Notes: a model not told the origin generated them from the sequence alone. Shown: positions 1 through 9,030, counted from the first letter of the stretch. The stretch is DNA of 64,000 nt from UBA1535 sp002323775 (GCA_031993545.1 DAMAHZ010000001.1:62001-126000), one strand, 5' to 3'. Translations and numbers: made by a program.

Positions 1-139
1 CTGAATTTGCTAATATATGCAATCTTATTATCTTGCTTTCAAGTTGAATTATCTCATAATAGGATTCAACTGCATATATAGTGGTCATAGCAATTAAAAG
101 CAATATGATTATTATTATAATTTTAGTTTTATACTTCAT
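1..139 (-). CDS. spoIIR: Stage II sporulation protein R, N-terminal part (runs off the left edge)
   Basis: The first 46 codons of a minus-strand gene starting at the ATG whose complement is at 137-139, preceded by an AAAGGAAAGG ribosome-binding site. Residues 6-16 form a hydrophobic signal or anchor segment, and the fragment ends in RLHILANS, which matches the conserved 'IRLHVIANSDS' motif near the start of SpoIIR. SpoIIR is the forespore-secreted signal that triggers SpoIIGA processing of pro-sigma-E in the mother cell. It begins 34 bp after the gerAC stop with no terminator between, so read-through from the germination operon is possible. The identification rests on one motif plus the signal sequence and sporulation context; the rest of the gene is outside the window. 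Confidence 0.8.
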   Translation of the reverse strand, partial: MKYKTKIIIIIILLLIAMTTIYAVESYYEIIQLESKIIRLHILANS

Positions 140-173
140 TCGTTTTTAATTTCCTTTCCTTTCAATTAAGCTT

Positions 174-1358
174 CTATCTTACCATTCCGCTATTATTTAT
201 CTTAACCTTATATTCAACATTAATGTCTGCATTTTTAAAAAGTTCATCATACTTACCTTTAATTTTTTCATAATCAGCTTTTTTATACTTAATTAAATTT
301 TCTCTTATTTGCAATAAATCCATCTGAAAATCGCTTTGCATTTTATATATTAATTTATCTGTATAATTTGATATCTCTTTATTTATCTGACTTGACAGTC
401 TATCTATAAAATTAATATCTGAGCTATCAAGCTTTGTCATGTCATAGCTGCTTATATTGCATATTACAGTTGCATAATAATTTGCACTTAGCTTGTCAGC
501 TTCTAAATTTATTTTACGGGAAATAACAGCATTTTCTATGTTTACTGTTATTGGAATACCGTCAAGCTGTGTATTTACTCTTGTCATGCCCGATATCCCG
601 CCCTTTGTCAAAACAGATAAGACACTATTTTCTGTGTGATTTATATAGTCTACAAGCTGATAATCTTTTATTACAGCCGCACCATTTATTGCAAGTCTGC
701 CCTCTATTACTTCTACGCAAGGAATTAAGGTATTTCCGTAGCCTTTCATATCCAAGGCCACCTCATCGAAGCTAAATGTTGTTTGAAAACTCAAGGTTTT
801 TAGCTTGATTAAAAATTCGCTTATGTATCTTCCTATTAATGGATTGTCCTTTATTTCGAAGTTTATTATGTCTGATGCCTTGTTTTTCGCAACTATTAAT
901 TTAACCCTTCTGTTAATCTGCGGAGAACGCTCTATCTCATCAAACAAGGCTTTAACGCTGTCTTGATTTTTCAAAACATCTTCCCCTATAATAATAACTT
1001 GTATCATGCTGTCTGATGCTATTTTTTCTGTAGTAAATATATTATCATAATAAAAAGAGGTCAAGTTTTCAGAATCATGAGTCATGACATACCTTTTATT
1101 CTCAGAGCCTGTGTTTACAACTGGCACTTCTGCTGAAAAGGTGTATTTATCTGAATTTTTTTCGCTAACATCTATACCGACAGCAAACAGATATTCTCTG
1201 TCGTTTATCTCTACACCGTCTTTGCTTGTGCAGGCTGTAAGAAAAAGTGGAAAGATTAATACAACTAAGTAAATTTTAATATTATTTATGCTGGCAGCCC
1301 TACTTATGAAAGATAAATATTTTCTTATACGCTTAAAATACAGTTTACTTCTTTTCAT
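174..1358 (-). CDS. gerAC: Spore germination receptor lipoprotein subunit, Ger(x)C family
   Basis: 394-residue protein, a normal length for GerAC. After a basic N-terminus and a hydrophobic segment (about 28-42) comes the lipobox LTAC (Cys43), so the mature protein is probably lipid-anchored at the outer face of the spore inner membrane. Just after it, 'VEINDREYLFAVGIDVSEK' matches the conserved start of Ger(x)C proteins (EIN...VxGIDxxE). In characterised receptors the C subunit forms the germinosome nutrient receptor with the A and B subunits. The ATG overlaps the 3' end of gerAB by 14 bp, and its likely ribosome-binding site (GGAGG) lies inside the last codons of gerAB, which points to translational coupling. 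The nutrient ligand cannot be told from sequence. Confidence 0.93.
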   Translation of the reverse strand: MKRSKLYFKRIRKYLSFISRAASINNIKIYLVVLIFPLFLTACTSKDGVEINDREYLFAVGIDVSEKNSDKYTFSAEVPVVNTGSENKRYVMTHDSENLTSFYYDNIFTTEKIASDSMIQVIIIGEDVLKNQDSVKALFDEIERSPQINRRVKLIVAKNKASDIINFEIKDNPLIGRYISEFLIKLKTLSFQTTFSFDEVALDMKGYGNTLIPCVEVIEGRLAINGAAVIKDYQLVDYINHTENSVLSVLTKGGISGMTRVNTQLDGIPITVNIENAVISRKINLEADKLSANYYATVICNISSYDMTKLDSSDINFIDRLSSQINKEISNYTDKLIYKMQSDFQMDLLQIRENLIKYKKADYEKIKGKYDELFKNADINVEYKVKINNSGMVR

Positions 1359-2442
1359 TTACGGCTTTCATCCTCCTTCTATCGATTATAACAAGCAGAA
1401 ACAAAACTATTGCGTTAATTACCAAAAAAACGTATATTGGTATCTTTATGTATCTAATTACACGGTTCATACCAGGCAAAAGACAGGCCGCCATGTATAT
1501 AATTGGAGTCTGAATGTAAATGAAATATCCATTATCCACAGTCCTCAATGTTTTTTGCAGAGATAAGTTTGTAAAATACAGTATTATTGATAAAGAAATA
1601 AATGCGCATATAATATTTAGCGATATGCCAACTGCTTCGGTATTTTCGATAAAGGACCCTGGTATATTTAGAAATTTTAGTATTGATAAAAAAGGCCATA
1701 CAAGTCTTTTTGCTTCCTCTTGTCCAAATTTAAACATAACTAAGAAAAAACACAGTATGTAAATGGAAGCACTGGTCAATAAAAATCTTTTATTTTCTCT
1801 TAGATTTTTTTTATGTTCGTCTACATATGGATTTGAAAACAAGAGTATAATAAATCCGAAAAATCCAATAAGAGCATACGGAACTGTAGTTAAAACTCCT
1901 TTTATGTCAAGTGGAAATATCGGCAATATATTGCTTATACTTGAATACGAAGTAGATAAAGCAGTAACTAAAACCAATGGTATCATTGCAATAATTACAG
2001 TTATATGTGCTATTTGTGCAACAGTATTAATTCCTTTTTGTGTGGCATATGATGAGGTTAGAAGAATTATCAGTATTATGATATTGCTTGGAGTTCTAAA
2101 TAGCATGAACATTTTTACCTGCTCAGAAAAATCCTTTAGAAGAATACTGCTTGCAAGCATAAAGAAACCGATATACAAAAAACCTACTATTTTTACTACA
2201 ATTTTAGGCATATAGTCTGCACAAATATCCAATAAGGTTTTTTCCGGATGATTTGCTTGGAGCTTGATTATTGGCTTGATAAATATTAATGCTATAAGCA
2301 TTGCTATAGCTATACTAATCCATGCAGTAGGTCCGTCAATATTAGATATCAATATCGGCAAAAGCATTATTTGATATATAAATGATAATAAAATCAACAT
2401 GGATGTGTTTTGCGGTGCTGTAATTTTAGTTTTAAATTTCAA
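1345..2442 (-). CDS. gerAB: Spore germination receptor permease-like subunit, GerAB family
   Basis: 365-residue, very hydrophobic protein with about ten membrane segments and the layout of the GerAB/ArcD/ProY branch of the APC transporter superfamily. GerAB subunits sit in the spore inner membrane and are thought to bind the germinant. The start is a TTG placed 7 bases after AGGAGG; no ATG lies at this spacing. The gene sits between gerAA (37-bp gap) and gerAC (14-bp overlap), the standard A-B-C order, so one tricistronic message is likely. Family assignment is firm from context and topology; germinant specificity is unknown. Confidence 0.92.
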   Translation of the reverse strand: MKFKTKITAPQNTSMLILLSFIYQIMLLPILISNIDGPTAWISIAIAMLIALIFIKPIIKLQANHPEKTLLDICADYMPKIVVKIVGFLYIGFFMLASSILLKDFSEQVKMFMLFRTPSNIIILIILLTSSYATQKGINTVAQIAHITVIIAMIPLVLVTALSTSYSSISNILPIFPLDIKGVLTTVPYALIGFFGFIILLFSNPYVDEHKKNLRENKRFLLTSASIYILCFFLVMFKFGQEEAKRLVWPFLSILKFLNIPGSFIENTEAVGISLNIICAFISLSIILYFTNLSLQKTLRTVDNGYFIYIQTPIIYMAACLLPGMNRVIRYIKIPIYVFLVINAIVLFLLVIIDRRRMKAVNEKK

Positions 2443-2479
2443 TATTTGTCCTCCTTATGTGTTTAATTTTAATAAATAA

Positions 2480-3970
2480 TTATTTATTGTCCTTTCTTAA
2501 ATACTGTGGTTTATGCACCATGTTCTTTATTCGTGGTCTGATAATAGTATCTTTTAAATCACGTTTATTTTCCACAAAGCTGGTAAATGGAGCCATATAT
2601 GGTATTCCCATGCTTTTTAACGAGCATAAATGTGTCAATAACAAGCAAATTCCAAGTGCCACTCCAAACAATCCAAGCGTAGCGGCGAGTATAATAAATA
2701 AAAATCTTAACATTCTTAGTGATGTAGAAAAATTATAGCTCGGTATCGCAAATGAAGATATCGTAGTTAAAGCTACAATAATTATTACTAAGGGTGATAT
2801 TAGCCCTGCCTCTACCGACGCCTGCCCTATAACAAGTCCTCCGACTATTCCTATGGTTGAGCCAATAGGACCGACTATTCTCATCCCTGCCTCTCGTATA
2901 AGCTCCATTAAAACTTCGACTACACTAGCTTCAAGCCAGACTGGAAAAGGTACTCTTGCCCTCGAGGCTCCAATGTACAATACAAGATCGGTAGGAATCA
3001 TATTAGGATGAAAGCTTGTTATCGCAACATATAAAGCCGGCAGCAATACTGTTATAGGCAATGCAAGATATCTAAACATTCTTATAATACAAGATGGAAT
3101 CCATCTCTCGTAATAATCCTCTGAGGATTGCATGAAAACAGCCATTATAGCCGGTACTATAAGCACCTGAGGAGTATTGTCTATTCCTATCACAACTCTT
3201 CCCTCAAATATAGCAGAAGCCGCTGCATCCGGTCTTTGTGTGTTTTCAACTTGAGGAAATGGGGATAAATTATGGTCCTCTATCAATTCTTCTATATAAG
3301 AGCTTTCAAGAACCGCTTCTATATTTATTTTAGATAGTCTTTTTTGAAGTTCTTCTAAAACAGGCTTGTTTACCTTTCCCTCCATATAAAGTAAGGCTAT
3401 ATCTGTTTTTGATAAAGTACCAACCTTTAAATATTTAACCTTAAGCTTAGGATCCTTTATTCTTCTTCTAATTAATGTAACATTAACCTTAAGTGTTTCA
3501 TTAAATCCATCACGAGGACCTCTTAATAAAGTTTCAGCTACAGGCTCAGAAATTCCTCTTGTCGGCCAGCCTCTTGATGAGACCATGATTGCTCTTGTAC
3601 AGCCATCTATAAATAATACCGTTTCACCGGATAGAATATTGTCTACAGCTGTAGTTAAATTTTCAACAGTGCTTATTTCTGCTATCGCTATGCTTTGGAG
3701 TGCAATAATTTTGTCTAATTCTTTTGCTGAATTCTTTTCAAATTCATTTATATCAAAATGCTCCATTAGTGTCCCTATTGCATATTCACTCAAAGCATCT
3801 TTTGCTATCAAGCCATCAATATAAACAAGGCACATCTTAATTTTTTCTTTTTTGCCACACTCGATAGTTCTATAAATAATATCATCCGTATCCTTGAAAA
3901 TTTCCTTTAATGATAAAATCGTTTGATTTAATTTAATATGTATATCTGTGTTATTTGTATTGTTATTCAT
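2480..3970 (-). CDS. gerAA: Spore germination receptor subunit, GerAA family
   Basis: 496 residues counted from the ATG at 3970, which has GGAGGACAAG just upstream; an in-frame ATG 12 bases earlier lies before that ribosome-binding site and is unlikely to be used. The N-terminal ~280 residues are soluble, with the family stretches 'VFIDGCTRAIMVSSRGWPTR' and 'VAETLLRGPRDGFNE'. The C-terminal half carries about five membrane segments, with the conserved 'ARVPFPVWLEASVVEVLMEL' and 'REAGMRI..PIGSTIGIVGGLVIGQASVEAG' signatures. Spore inner-membrane germination receptor A subunit, first gene of the gerAA-AB-AC cluster. Expression in the forespore under sigma-G is expected from the family; I did not find a convincing sigma-G promoter. 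Confidence 0.95.
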   Translation of the reverse strand: MNNNTNNTDIHIKLNQTILSLKEIFKDTDDIIYRTIECGKKEKIKMCLVYIDGLIAKDALSEYAIGTLMEHFDINEFEKNSAKELDKIIALQSIAIAEISTVENLTTAVDNILSGETVLFIDGCTRAIMVSSRGWPTRGISEPVAETLLRGPRDGFNETLKVNVTLIRRRIKDPKLKVKYLKVGTLSKTDIALLYMEGKVNKPVLEELQKRLSKINIEAVLESSYIEELIEDHNLSPFPQVENTQRPDAAASAIFEGRVVIGIDNTPQVLIVPAIMAVFMQSSEDYYERWIPSCIIRMFRYLALPITVLLPALYVAITSFHPNMIPTDLVLYIGASRARVPFPVWLEASVVEVLMELIREAGMRIVGPIGSTIGIVGGLVIGQASVEAGLISPLVIIIVALTTISSFAIPSYNFSTSLRMLRFLFIILAATLGLFGVALGICLLLTHLCSLKSMGIPYMAPFTSFVENKRDLKDTIIRPRIKNMVHKPQYLRKDNK

Positions 3971-4013
3971 CTTGTCCTCCATTTTATAATTCTTGTTGTC
4001 TGTACGAATAATA

Positions 4014-4034
4014 AAGAATAATTCTACTATTCTT
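4014..4034 (-). terminator. Weak hairpin between the small membrane gene and gerAA
   Basis: Arms aagaata (4014-4020) and tattctt (4028-4034) can pair; on the minus strand the stem is followed by TTTATTATT. A 7-bp AT-rich stem is weak, so this may only attenuate read-through into gerAA. Confidence 0.3.
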
Positions 4035-4052
4035 GTACTAAATTTTACAACT

Positions 4053-4271
4053 CTAGTAAATTGCCATTAAAACCACCGCAGCAACTGAAAATAATCCATA
4101 AAATATACCTATACCCATAACTATATTGGAATCTTTATGTTTTCCAGACTGTTTTAGCTGCTTACTTGTTTTAAATGTCAAAGTATAGCTTATTATGATA
4201 AAAACAGCAACCACGCCATTATTTAATGTGCTTTTTAATTCATTTAATAAAAACATAAGCTTTCCTCGCAA
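4053..4271 (-). CDS. Small two-helix membrane protein of unknown function
   Basis: 72-residue protein with two hydrophobic segments (about 17-31 and 49-71) joined by a basic, lysine-rich loop (KTSKQLKQSGKHKD). It sits on the same strand about 80 bp upstream of gerAA, so it may be expressed with the germination operon or have its own unit. Small membrane proteins near ger loci are common in Clostridia, but I do not recognise a named family with confidence. No catalytic residues are evident. Confidence 0.55.
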   Translation of the reverse strand: MRGKLMFLLNELKSTLNNGVVAVFIIISYTLTFKTSKQLKQSGKHKDSNIVMGIGIFYGLFSVAAVVLMAIY

Positions 4272-4287
4272 CCATTTTTTATTGAAT

Positions 4288-4308
4288 AAGAAAGTTTTTA
4301 ACTTTCTT
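4288..4308. repeat. Dispersed AAGAAAGTT/AACTTTCTT hairpin repeat, copy 1
   Basis: Perfect 9-bp inverted repeat (AAGAAAGTT, TTT spacer, AACTTTCTT) upstream of the small membrane gene. The same palindrome, with matching flanks (AATAAG..., ...CTTGTT), occurs as a cluster of three at 44373-44453, so it looks like a small repeat family of this genome. Confidence 0.6.
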
Positions 4309-4421
4309 GTTTTAAAGTACCATTAACATTCTTTTATTACTAATATTTACAAATAAAGGTTTTTTATACACTTAATAAAAATTTCTTTAAAGTAAGCAAA
4401 AAAATTTTGTTTATTAGTAGC

Positions 4422-4450
4422 TTGAAAAGCATTTTGATTTAATGTATAAT
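4422..4450 (+). promoter_or_regulatory. Sigma-A-type promoter of the CoA-transferase operon
   Basis: TTGAAA (4422-4427), 17-bp spacer, perfect TATAAT (4445-4450), about 110 bp before the first start codon. The rest of the 4272-4559 intergenic region is AT-rich; apart from this promoter and the hairpin repeat I see nothing in it. Confidence 0.6.
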
Positions 4451-4559
4451 ATTTTCATAAATCTCAAAAATAATTTAAAACTATTCCCTAGATGATTAAA
4501 TTTATAAATATAAAATTTTTACAATGAGATTAACTCAAAAGAAAGGAATGTAAATTGTA

Positions 4560-5213
4560 ATGAACAAAATAATTTCTATTAAAGAAGCAGTCGATAAAGT
4601 TAAAGACGGCATGACTGTAATGATTGGTGGATTTTTAGCTAATGGCACTCCTGAAAAATTAATTGACGCATTAATTGAAAAAGGGGTAAAAAATTTAACG
4701 CTAATTTGCAATGACTCAGGCTTTCCAGACAGAGGTGTTGGAAAAATGGTTGTTACAAAACAATTTAGCAGAATGATAGTGTCACATATAGGTACAAATC
4801 CAGAATCTGCAAATCAAATGAATTCAGGTGAAACTATTATTGACTTAGTTCCACAAGGAACACTTGCAGAAAGAATAAGATGTGCCGGAGCAGGACTTGG
4901 AGGATTTTATACACCTACAGGAATTGGAACAGAGGTAGAAGAAGGAAAAGAAAAGAAAACTATCAATGGAACAGAATATATTCTTGAATTGCCGTTAAAG
5001 GCAGATGTTGCTTTATTGTTCGGAAGCGTTGTAGATAAAAAAGGAAATATAGTTTATAATAAAACAATGAAAAATTTCAACCCAATTATGGCGACAGCTG
5101 CTGATACTGTAATAGTTCAAGCAGAAAAAATTGTTGAAATAGGAGAAATTGACCCTGAAAATGTTATGACATCAGGAATATTTGTTGATTATATCGTAGG
5201 ATGTGACAGATAA
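4560..5213 (+). CDS. atoD: Acetate/acetoacetate CoA-transferase, alpha subunit (AtoD-like)
   Basis: 217-residue family I CoA-transferase alpha subunit. It has the CoA-binding signature GGFLANGTPEKLI near residue 22 and the conserved GAGLGGFYTPTGIGTEVEEGK and 'ADVALLFGSVVDKKGNIVYN' blocks. With the beta subunit it moves CoA between acyl-CoA (for example acetoacetyl- or butyryl-CoA) and acetate in cytoplasmic fermentation. Its TGA overlaps the ATG of the next gene (ATGG after GATA), typical of tight subunit coupling. The exact acyl substrate cannot be set from sequence. A clear promoter lies upstream (4422-4450) and a terminator follows the pair. Confidence 0.93.
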   Translation: MNKIISIKEAVDKVKDGMTVMIGGFLANGTPEKLIDALIEKGVKNLTLICNDSGFPDRGVGKMVVTKQFSRMIVSHIGTNPESANQMNSGETIIDLVPQGTLAERIRCAGAGLGGFYTPTGIGTEVEEGKEKKTINGTEYILELPLKADVALLFGSVVDKKGNIVYNKTMKNFNPIMATAADTVIVQAEKIVEIGEIDPENVMTSGIFVDYIVGCDR

Positions 5214-5869
5214 TGGCATTAGACGCAAAGGTAGTTATAGCAAGGAGAGTTGCCGAGGAGTTAAAAGACGGTGATGTTGTAAACTTGGGTATAGGCCTTC
5301 CTACATTAGTAGCAAATTACATACCTGAAGATGTTGATGTGACCTTCCAATCTGAAAATGGATTTTTAGGACTTGGCCCTGCTCCCGCAGCTGACAAAAT
5401 AGATATGGAGTTAGTAAATGCCGGAGGACAGCCAGTTACAATACTTCCCGGCGGATGTTATTTTGATAGCTGTACATCATTTGGAATTATAAGAGGTAGC
5501 CATGTTGACGCAACAGTTCTAGGAGCTTTGCAGGTAGATGAAAAAGGAAATCTAGCTAACTGGAAGATACCAGGAAAAATGGTACCGGGAATGGGCGGAG
5601 CTATGGACCTAGTAGTAGGTGCAAAAAATGTTATAGTAGCAATGCAGCACACTCAAAAGGGCGAGCATAAAATACTTGACAAATGCACACTTCCACTAAC
5701 AGCAAAGGAACAAGTAAACCTAATCATAACAGAAATGGCTGTTATAGAGGTAACTAAGGAGGGCTTAGTTTTAAAAGAGCTAGGACCTGAGGCAACGGTA
5801 GAAGAAGTTGTAGCCGCAACAGGAGCAAAGTTGATAATACCTGAAGATATTAAAAGATTTGGGGTTTAA
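5213..5869 (+). CDS. atoA: Acetate/acetoacetate CoA-transferase, beta subunit (AtoA-like)
   Basis: 218-residue beta subunit with the catalytic glutamate in SENGFLGLG (Glu48), which forms the glutamyl-CoA thioester in family I enzymes, and the conserved 'GGQPVTILPGGCYFDSCTSFGIIRGSHVDATVLGALQVD' and 'KMVPGMGGAMDLVVGAK' regions. Start and alpha-subunit stop overlap, so the two are co-translated. Substrate (acetoacetate, butyrate or other short-chain acid) is inferred only at family level. Confidence 0.94.
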   Translation: MALDAKVVIARRVAEELKDGDVVNLGIGLPTLVANYIPEDVDVTFQSENGFLGLGPAPAADKIDMELVNAGGQPVTILPGGCYFDSCTSFGIIRGSHVDATVLGALQVDEKGNLANWKIPGKMVPGMGGAMDLVVGAKNVIVAMQHTQKGEHKILDKCTLPLTAKEQVNLIITEMAVIEVTKEGLVLKELGPEATVEEVVAATGAKLIIPEDIKRFGV

Positions 5870-5921
5870 AACTTTATAACTTTACAAATTAAATTAGTTT
5901 CTTTTTATTTTTTATTATAGT

Positions 5922-5958
5922 ACAAAAAAGTCTTTTTCTAAAGGCTTTTTTGTTTTTT
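5922..5958 (+). terminator. Rho-independent terminator after the CoA-transferase operon
   Basis: ACAAAAAAG (5922-5930) pairs with CTTTTTTGT (5945-5953), followed by a TTTTTT run. Confidence 0.7.
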
Positions 5959-6113
5959 AGGCACTTTCATAGTAAACAAAGTTTCCATTGCCAAAATTGT
6001 TTATATTTGCTAAGATGATATAACAATGACATAATATTTGTACTGTAATATAATTTTTTACATAGTAATAAATTATTAACTAGGTATCTTTAAAAAGAAC
6101 GGAGATGAATTTT

Positions 6114-8201
6114 ATGACTAATTATAAAAAAAGATTAATTATTATTTGTTTGTTGGTTATATTGCTTCTGAGCAGCTGCACAATTTCAAATAATCAAAAT
6201 TCAAAAAAAGTTATATATAATATAACTAAAGGCTCTAATTATAAAGACTTTGTTCAGGGCAGCAGAGATTACATAGAATTTGAGGCTTTATCAACTGAAC
6301 AAATTAATTATTATTTTGAAATTAATCAATATACTGAAGAACAAATAAATGATTTTATCAGTAAAGTTGAAATTCTTCGCACCAATTTTGAAAATGAATT
6401 TAAAATACTTTTTGAAGAACCTTTGTCTGTATTTATTAGTGAAAAACACACATTTGGAAGTGAAAACAGAAAAATATTTTTAGATAACTTTGATTTAGAA
6501 ACAGTAGATGTTACAGTTGCTTTTTTACAAGCTTCATTTGGAGATACAAGCAACTACGGTCTATGTTATGGACTTGCCTGCTATGCAAATGAAAAATTGT
6601 ATAATGCTTCTATTACGCCAAGTATATCACTCGAAGAACTTAAACAGTATTACTCTGCAAGTGAAAATTTAACAATTATGGACTTAACTATTCCAGTATT
6701 TCAAAAAATTTATTTTAATGAAGAACAAAACAAATACGCTTATGCTTCATCATACTATTTTGTCAAAGACTTAATTGAAAGAAAAGGACTTGATTATTCT
6801 ATAAATTTATTAAAAGATTCACAAAAAGTAGATTTAGCTTTTGATACAGAGTATACAAATGAAAAAAATATATGGTTAAAAAATCTAGGCTCAACGCAAA
6901 GCTGTGAAGTTCCGATAATACCCATACGATATAAGCTGTTATTAAGGAAAAATTCAAAAACGTACCCTTATGCCTTATATACACCATCAACAATATCTTA
7001 TTTTACCCCCAATGAAAATTTTGAATATGAAAAAATTGTCATGACTTATGATTATGTAAAACATTATTTGACTATTTACGAACAAGATATAACAGCATTG
7101 AAAAATTATCTGTCACCATATATTGACACAAACAAAAATATTATAACCTGTACTTTTAAAGAGAAAGATGACGGCATGAGCTATTTTCATGATGAGAATG
7201 AGGGCATTTCATATTCATCACCCTTATACGCAGGAGCTCATGAATATGCACATTATCTCACATCCAAGAGTGATCTTCCTTCATGGATGATTGAGGGAAT
7301 AGCAGACTATTGTGCTAATTACTTGGAAGACAAAGGCGTATATAGAATGATGAATGAATATAATAGCAAATATGATGATAATAAAATCATAGCTTTATAC
7401 AATAAAAATTTAGCTGCAAAAAACAAAGAGATAAATAATAGTTTCTTGTTGTTTTATCAAGAGTTTATAGCTTATTATAACAGCAAGATAACAGATGATG
7501 AAAAAAGAACTGTTGCACGAGTATACAACAATACAGCAAGAATTGGAGAAGAAGATGAAAGAAGTCTAAGTTACAGTGAAGCGAGTTCACTTGTAAATTA
7601 TTTGATTAAAACATATGGGGAAGATAAATTTTTTGAACTGCATAGCGATTATTCTAAATTAAATGAAATATATGGTAAAACTTTTTCAGAATTAAAAGAA
7701 GAATGGCTAAAAAAATTGAATGTTACTATAATGTTTGATTGTATTGAAGGACCAGACGGATTTAAGATTACATTTAAAGACACGAGTGATCAATATTTGC
7801 CATCAAGACGTTCATTTATAGATATATTGGATGGGAAAACATACGAATATGTTGACTGTGGTTTAGGTCGCAATAAAGATGATGAGAGAGACCCAAATGC
7901 AAATGATTTTGAAGGTATTGACCTCAATGGTAAAATTGCACTAATACAAAGAGGAACAAAGGGAATAGTAAAATTCTATCAGCAGGTGAATAATGCTGCT
8001 AAAGCTGGAGCTATAGGAGTCATAGTGTATAATAATGAGCCAGGAGAAGTCAGCATGCTGCTAAGTGGAGTAGAATATGATGTACCCGCTATATCCATAA
8101 GCATGAAAAATGGCGAATTTCTTAAAAATGCTAAGGATAAAAAAGTTACTATAAGCAAGAACTTAGTGGGAATAATTAACGATTATTCCTTTGAAGATTA
8201 A
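6114..8201 (+). CDS. Secreted zinc-metallopeptidase lipoprotein with a C-terminal PA domain
   Basis: 695 residues from the ATG at 6114, which is 9 bases after GGAG (the in-frame ATG at 6105 abuts the ribosome-binding site). A signal segment ends in LLSSC, a lipobox, so the protein is likely anchored outside the membrane. HEYAH at 376-380 is an HExxH zinc motif; Glu394 in SWMIEGIADY fits the third ligand of gluzincins of the peptidase-MA type. A protease-associated (PA) domain fills roughly 590-690 (DLNGKIALIQRGTKG...NNAAKAGAIGVIVYNN), a fold used for substrate or protein binding. The middle (60-350) is Asp/Glu/Lys-rich without a motif I know. It stands alone with its own terminator. Role as an extracellular protease or peptidase is inference. 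Confidence 0.75.
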   Translation: MTNYKKRLIIICLLVILLLSSCTISNNQNSKKVIYNITKGSNYKDFVQGSRDYIEFEALSTEQINYYFEINQYTEEQINDFISKVEILRTNFENEFKILFEEPLSVFISEKHTFGSENRKIFLDNFDLETVDVTVAFLQASFGDTSNYGLCYGLACYANEKLYNASITPSISLEELKQYYSASENLTIMDLTIPVFQKIYFNEEQNKYAYASSYYFVKDLIERKGLDYSINLLKDSQKVDLAFDTEYTNEKNIWLKNLGSTQSCEVPIIPIRYKLLLRKNSKTYPYALYTPSTISYFTPNENFEYEKIVMTYDYVKHYLTIYEQDITALKNYLSPYIDTNKNIITCTFKEKDDGMSYFHDENEGISYSSPLYAGAHEYAHYLTSKSDLPSWMIEGIADYCANYLEDKGVYRMMNEYNSKYDDNKIIALYNKNLAAKNKEINNSFLLFYQEFIAYYNSKITDDEKRTVARVYNNTARIGEEDERSLSYSEASSLVNYLIKTYGEDKFFELHSDYSKLNEIYGKTFSELKEEWLKKLNVTIMFDCIEGPDGFKITFKDTSDQYLPSRRSFIDILDGKTYEYVDCGLGRNKDDERDPNANDFEGIDLNGKIALIQRGTKGIVKFYQQVNNAAKAGAIGVIVYNNEPGEVSMLLSGVEYDVPAISISMKNGEFLKNAKDKKVTISKNLVGIINDYSFED

Positions 8202-8209
8202 ATAATATA

Positions 8210-8250
8210 AAGGTGAGGCTGTGCCGTTATTGGCAAACCTCACCTTTTAT
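8210..8250 (+). terminator. Strong intrinsic terminator after the metallopeptidase gene
   Basis: AAGGTGAGG (8210-8218) pairs with CCTCACCTT (8238-8246), followed by TTTAT. Confidence 0.8.
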
Positions 8251-8382
8251 TCATCAAATATTTTTTGATTTAAGTATTATGAAGAAATTAATAATTTTTA
8301 TTTTAACATTTGTTTTTTGTTGTCATCACTATTCTAGCAAATGTGGGTAACTTATGCAACAGTAATTGTGCCGGAAATATGT

Positions 8383-8416
8383 ATCGGCAGACAATAAGTG
8401 TTTGCTGTCTGCCGAT
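8383..8416. repeat. Perfect 11-bp inverted repeat in a gene-free stretch
   Basis: ATCGGCAGACA (8383-8393) and TGTCTGCCGAT (8406-8416) form a strong stem with a 12-base loop. It lies in the gene-free stretch 8251-8517, downstream of the GNAT gene on the minus strand. No good T-run follows on either strand, so it is a weak terminator candidate for the GNAT unit or a repeat remnant. A 23-codon ORF at 8279 lacks a ribosome-binding site; nothing else is evident here. Confidence 0.45.
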
Positions 8417-8517
8417 TACTCTTTCTTGCATCGTTAGATATGTATAATAAGATTTATTGACGCTTGATAAAACTGTATAAGATTACTTATCTTCTGATGA
8501 TTAGCACTCTGTCTCTA

Positions 8518-9030
8518 TCATGTACGCCATACTCTATAATGCGACTTAATAGCACCAGTAGGATCAGTTATCTGATGATAATGAAAAGAATTTTTTAGCA
8601 AGACTTTCTTTGATATAAAGTTGTTATCATCAACCAAAGCACACAGGTACATTTTATCAAAGTTCGCAAAGAAAAACTCTATTGCCTTACTGACAATTTG
8701 TGTCATATATCCTCTATGCGAATAGTTTTCATCAATGAAATATGCAATTTCAGCTTTTCCACCTAGTTCATCTTTTGGCCCAAAGCCGCAAATTCCAATA
8801 AACTCATTGTCAGCTTTATGCCATATTCCCATGATATATGGATGTATTTCAGGGTCCTTAATCTCATAACCCTTGATAAAGTGACTGATTAACCCATGAA
8901 CTTGCTCAAGCTCCATATCCCAATCATCCATCCATTTAAGGATATATTGTTGGGTACACACTTGATGAAAGCGAGCAGCATCATCTAAACATAATTTTTG
9001 TGTATAAAGGTCTTTTGTCTCAAAAAACAT
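8518..9030 (-). CDS. GNAT family N-acetyltransferase
   Basis: 170 residues from the ATG at 9030, chosen because AAGGAGGAAGT sits just upstream; an open frame extends to a TTG at 9132, but that would place the strong ribosome-binding site inside the gene. The protein has the GNAT fold: 'GIWHKADNEFIGICGFGPKD' (beta strands 2-3), 'EIAYFIDENYSHRGYMTQIVSKAIEFFF' with the acetyl-CoA pyrophosphate loop (SHRGYM), and 'ALVDDNNFISKKVLLKNSFHYH', the conserved C-terminal helix-strand. It resembles RimJ/RimL-type enzymes. Probably acetylates an amine of a small molecule or protein N-terminus; substrate unknown. Last gene of the TetR unit. Confidence 0.8.
   Translation of the reverse strand: MFFETKDLYTQKLCLDDAARFHQVCTQQYILKWMDDWDMELEQVHGLISHFIKGYEIKDPEIHPYIMGIWHKADNEFIGICGFGPKDELGGKAEIAYFIDENYSHRGYMTQIVSKAIEFFFANFDKMYLCALVDDNNFISKKVLLKNSFHYHQITDPTGAIKSHYRVWRT

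Noticed and set aside
1288..2215. Plus-strand ORFs opposite the ger genes
   Set aside because: They lack ribosome-binding sites and are mirror frames of well supported minus-strand genes.
8279..8350. 23-codon ORF with a lipoprotein-like start
   Set aside because: No ribosome-binding site, very short and no homologous pattern; treated as chance.
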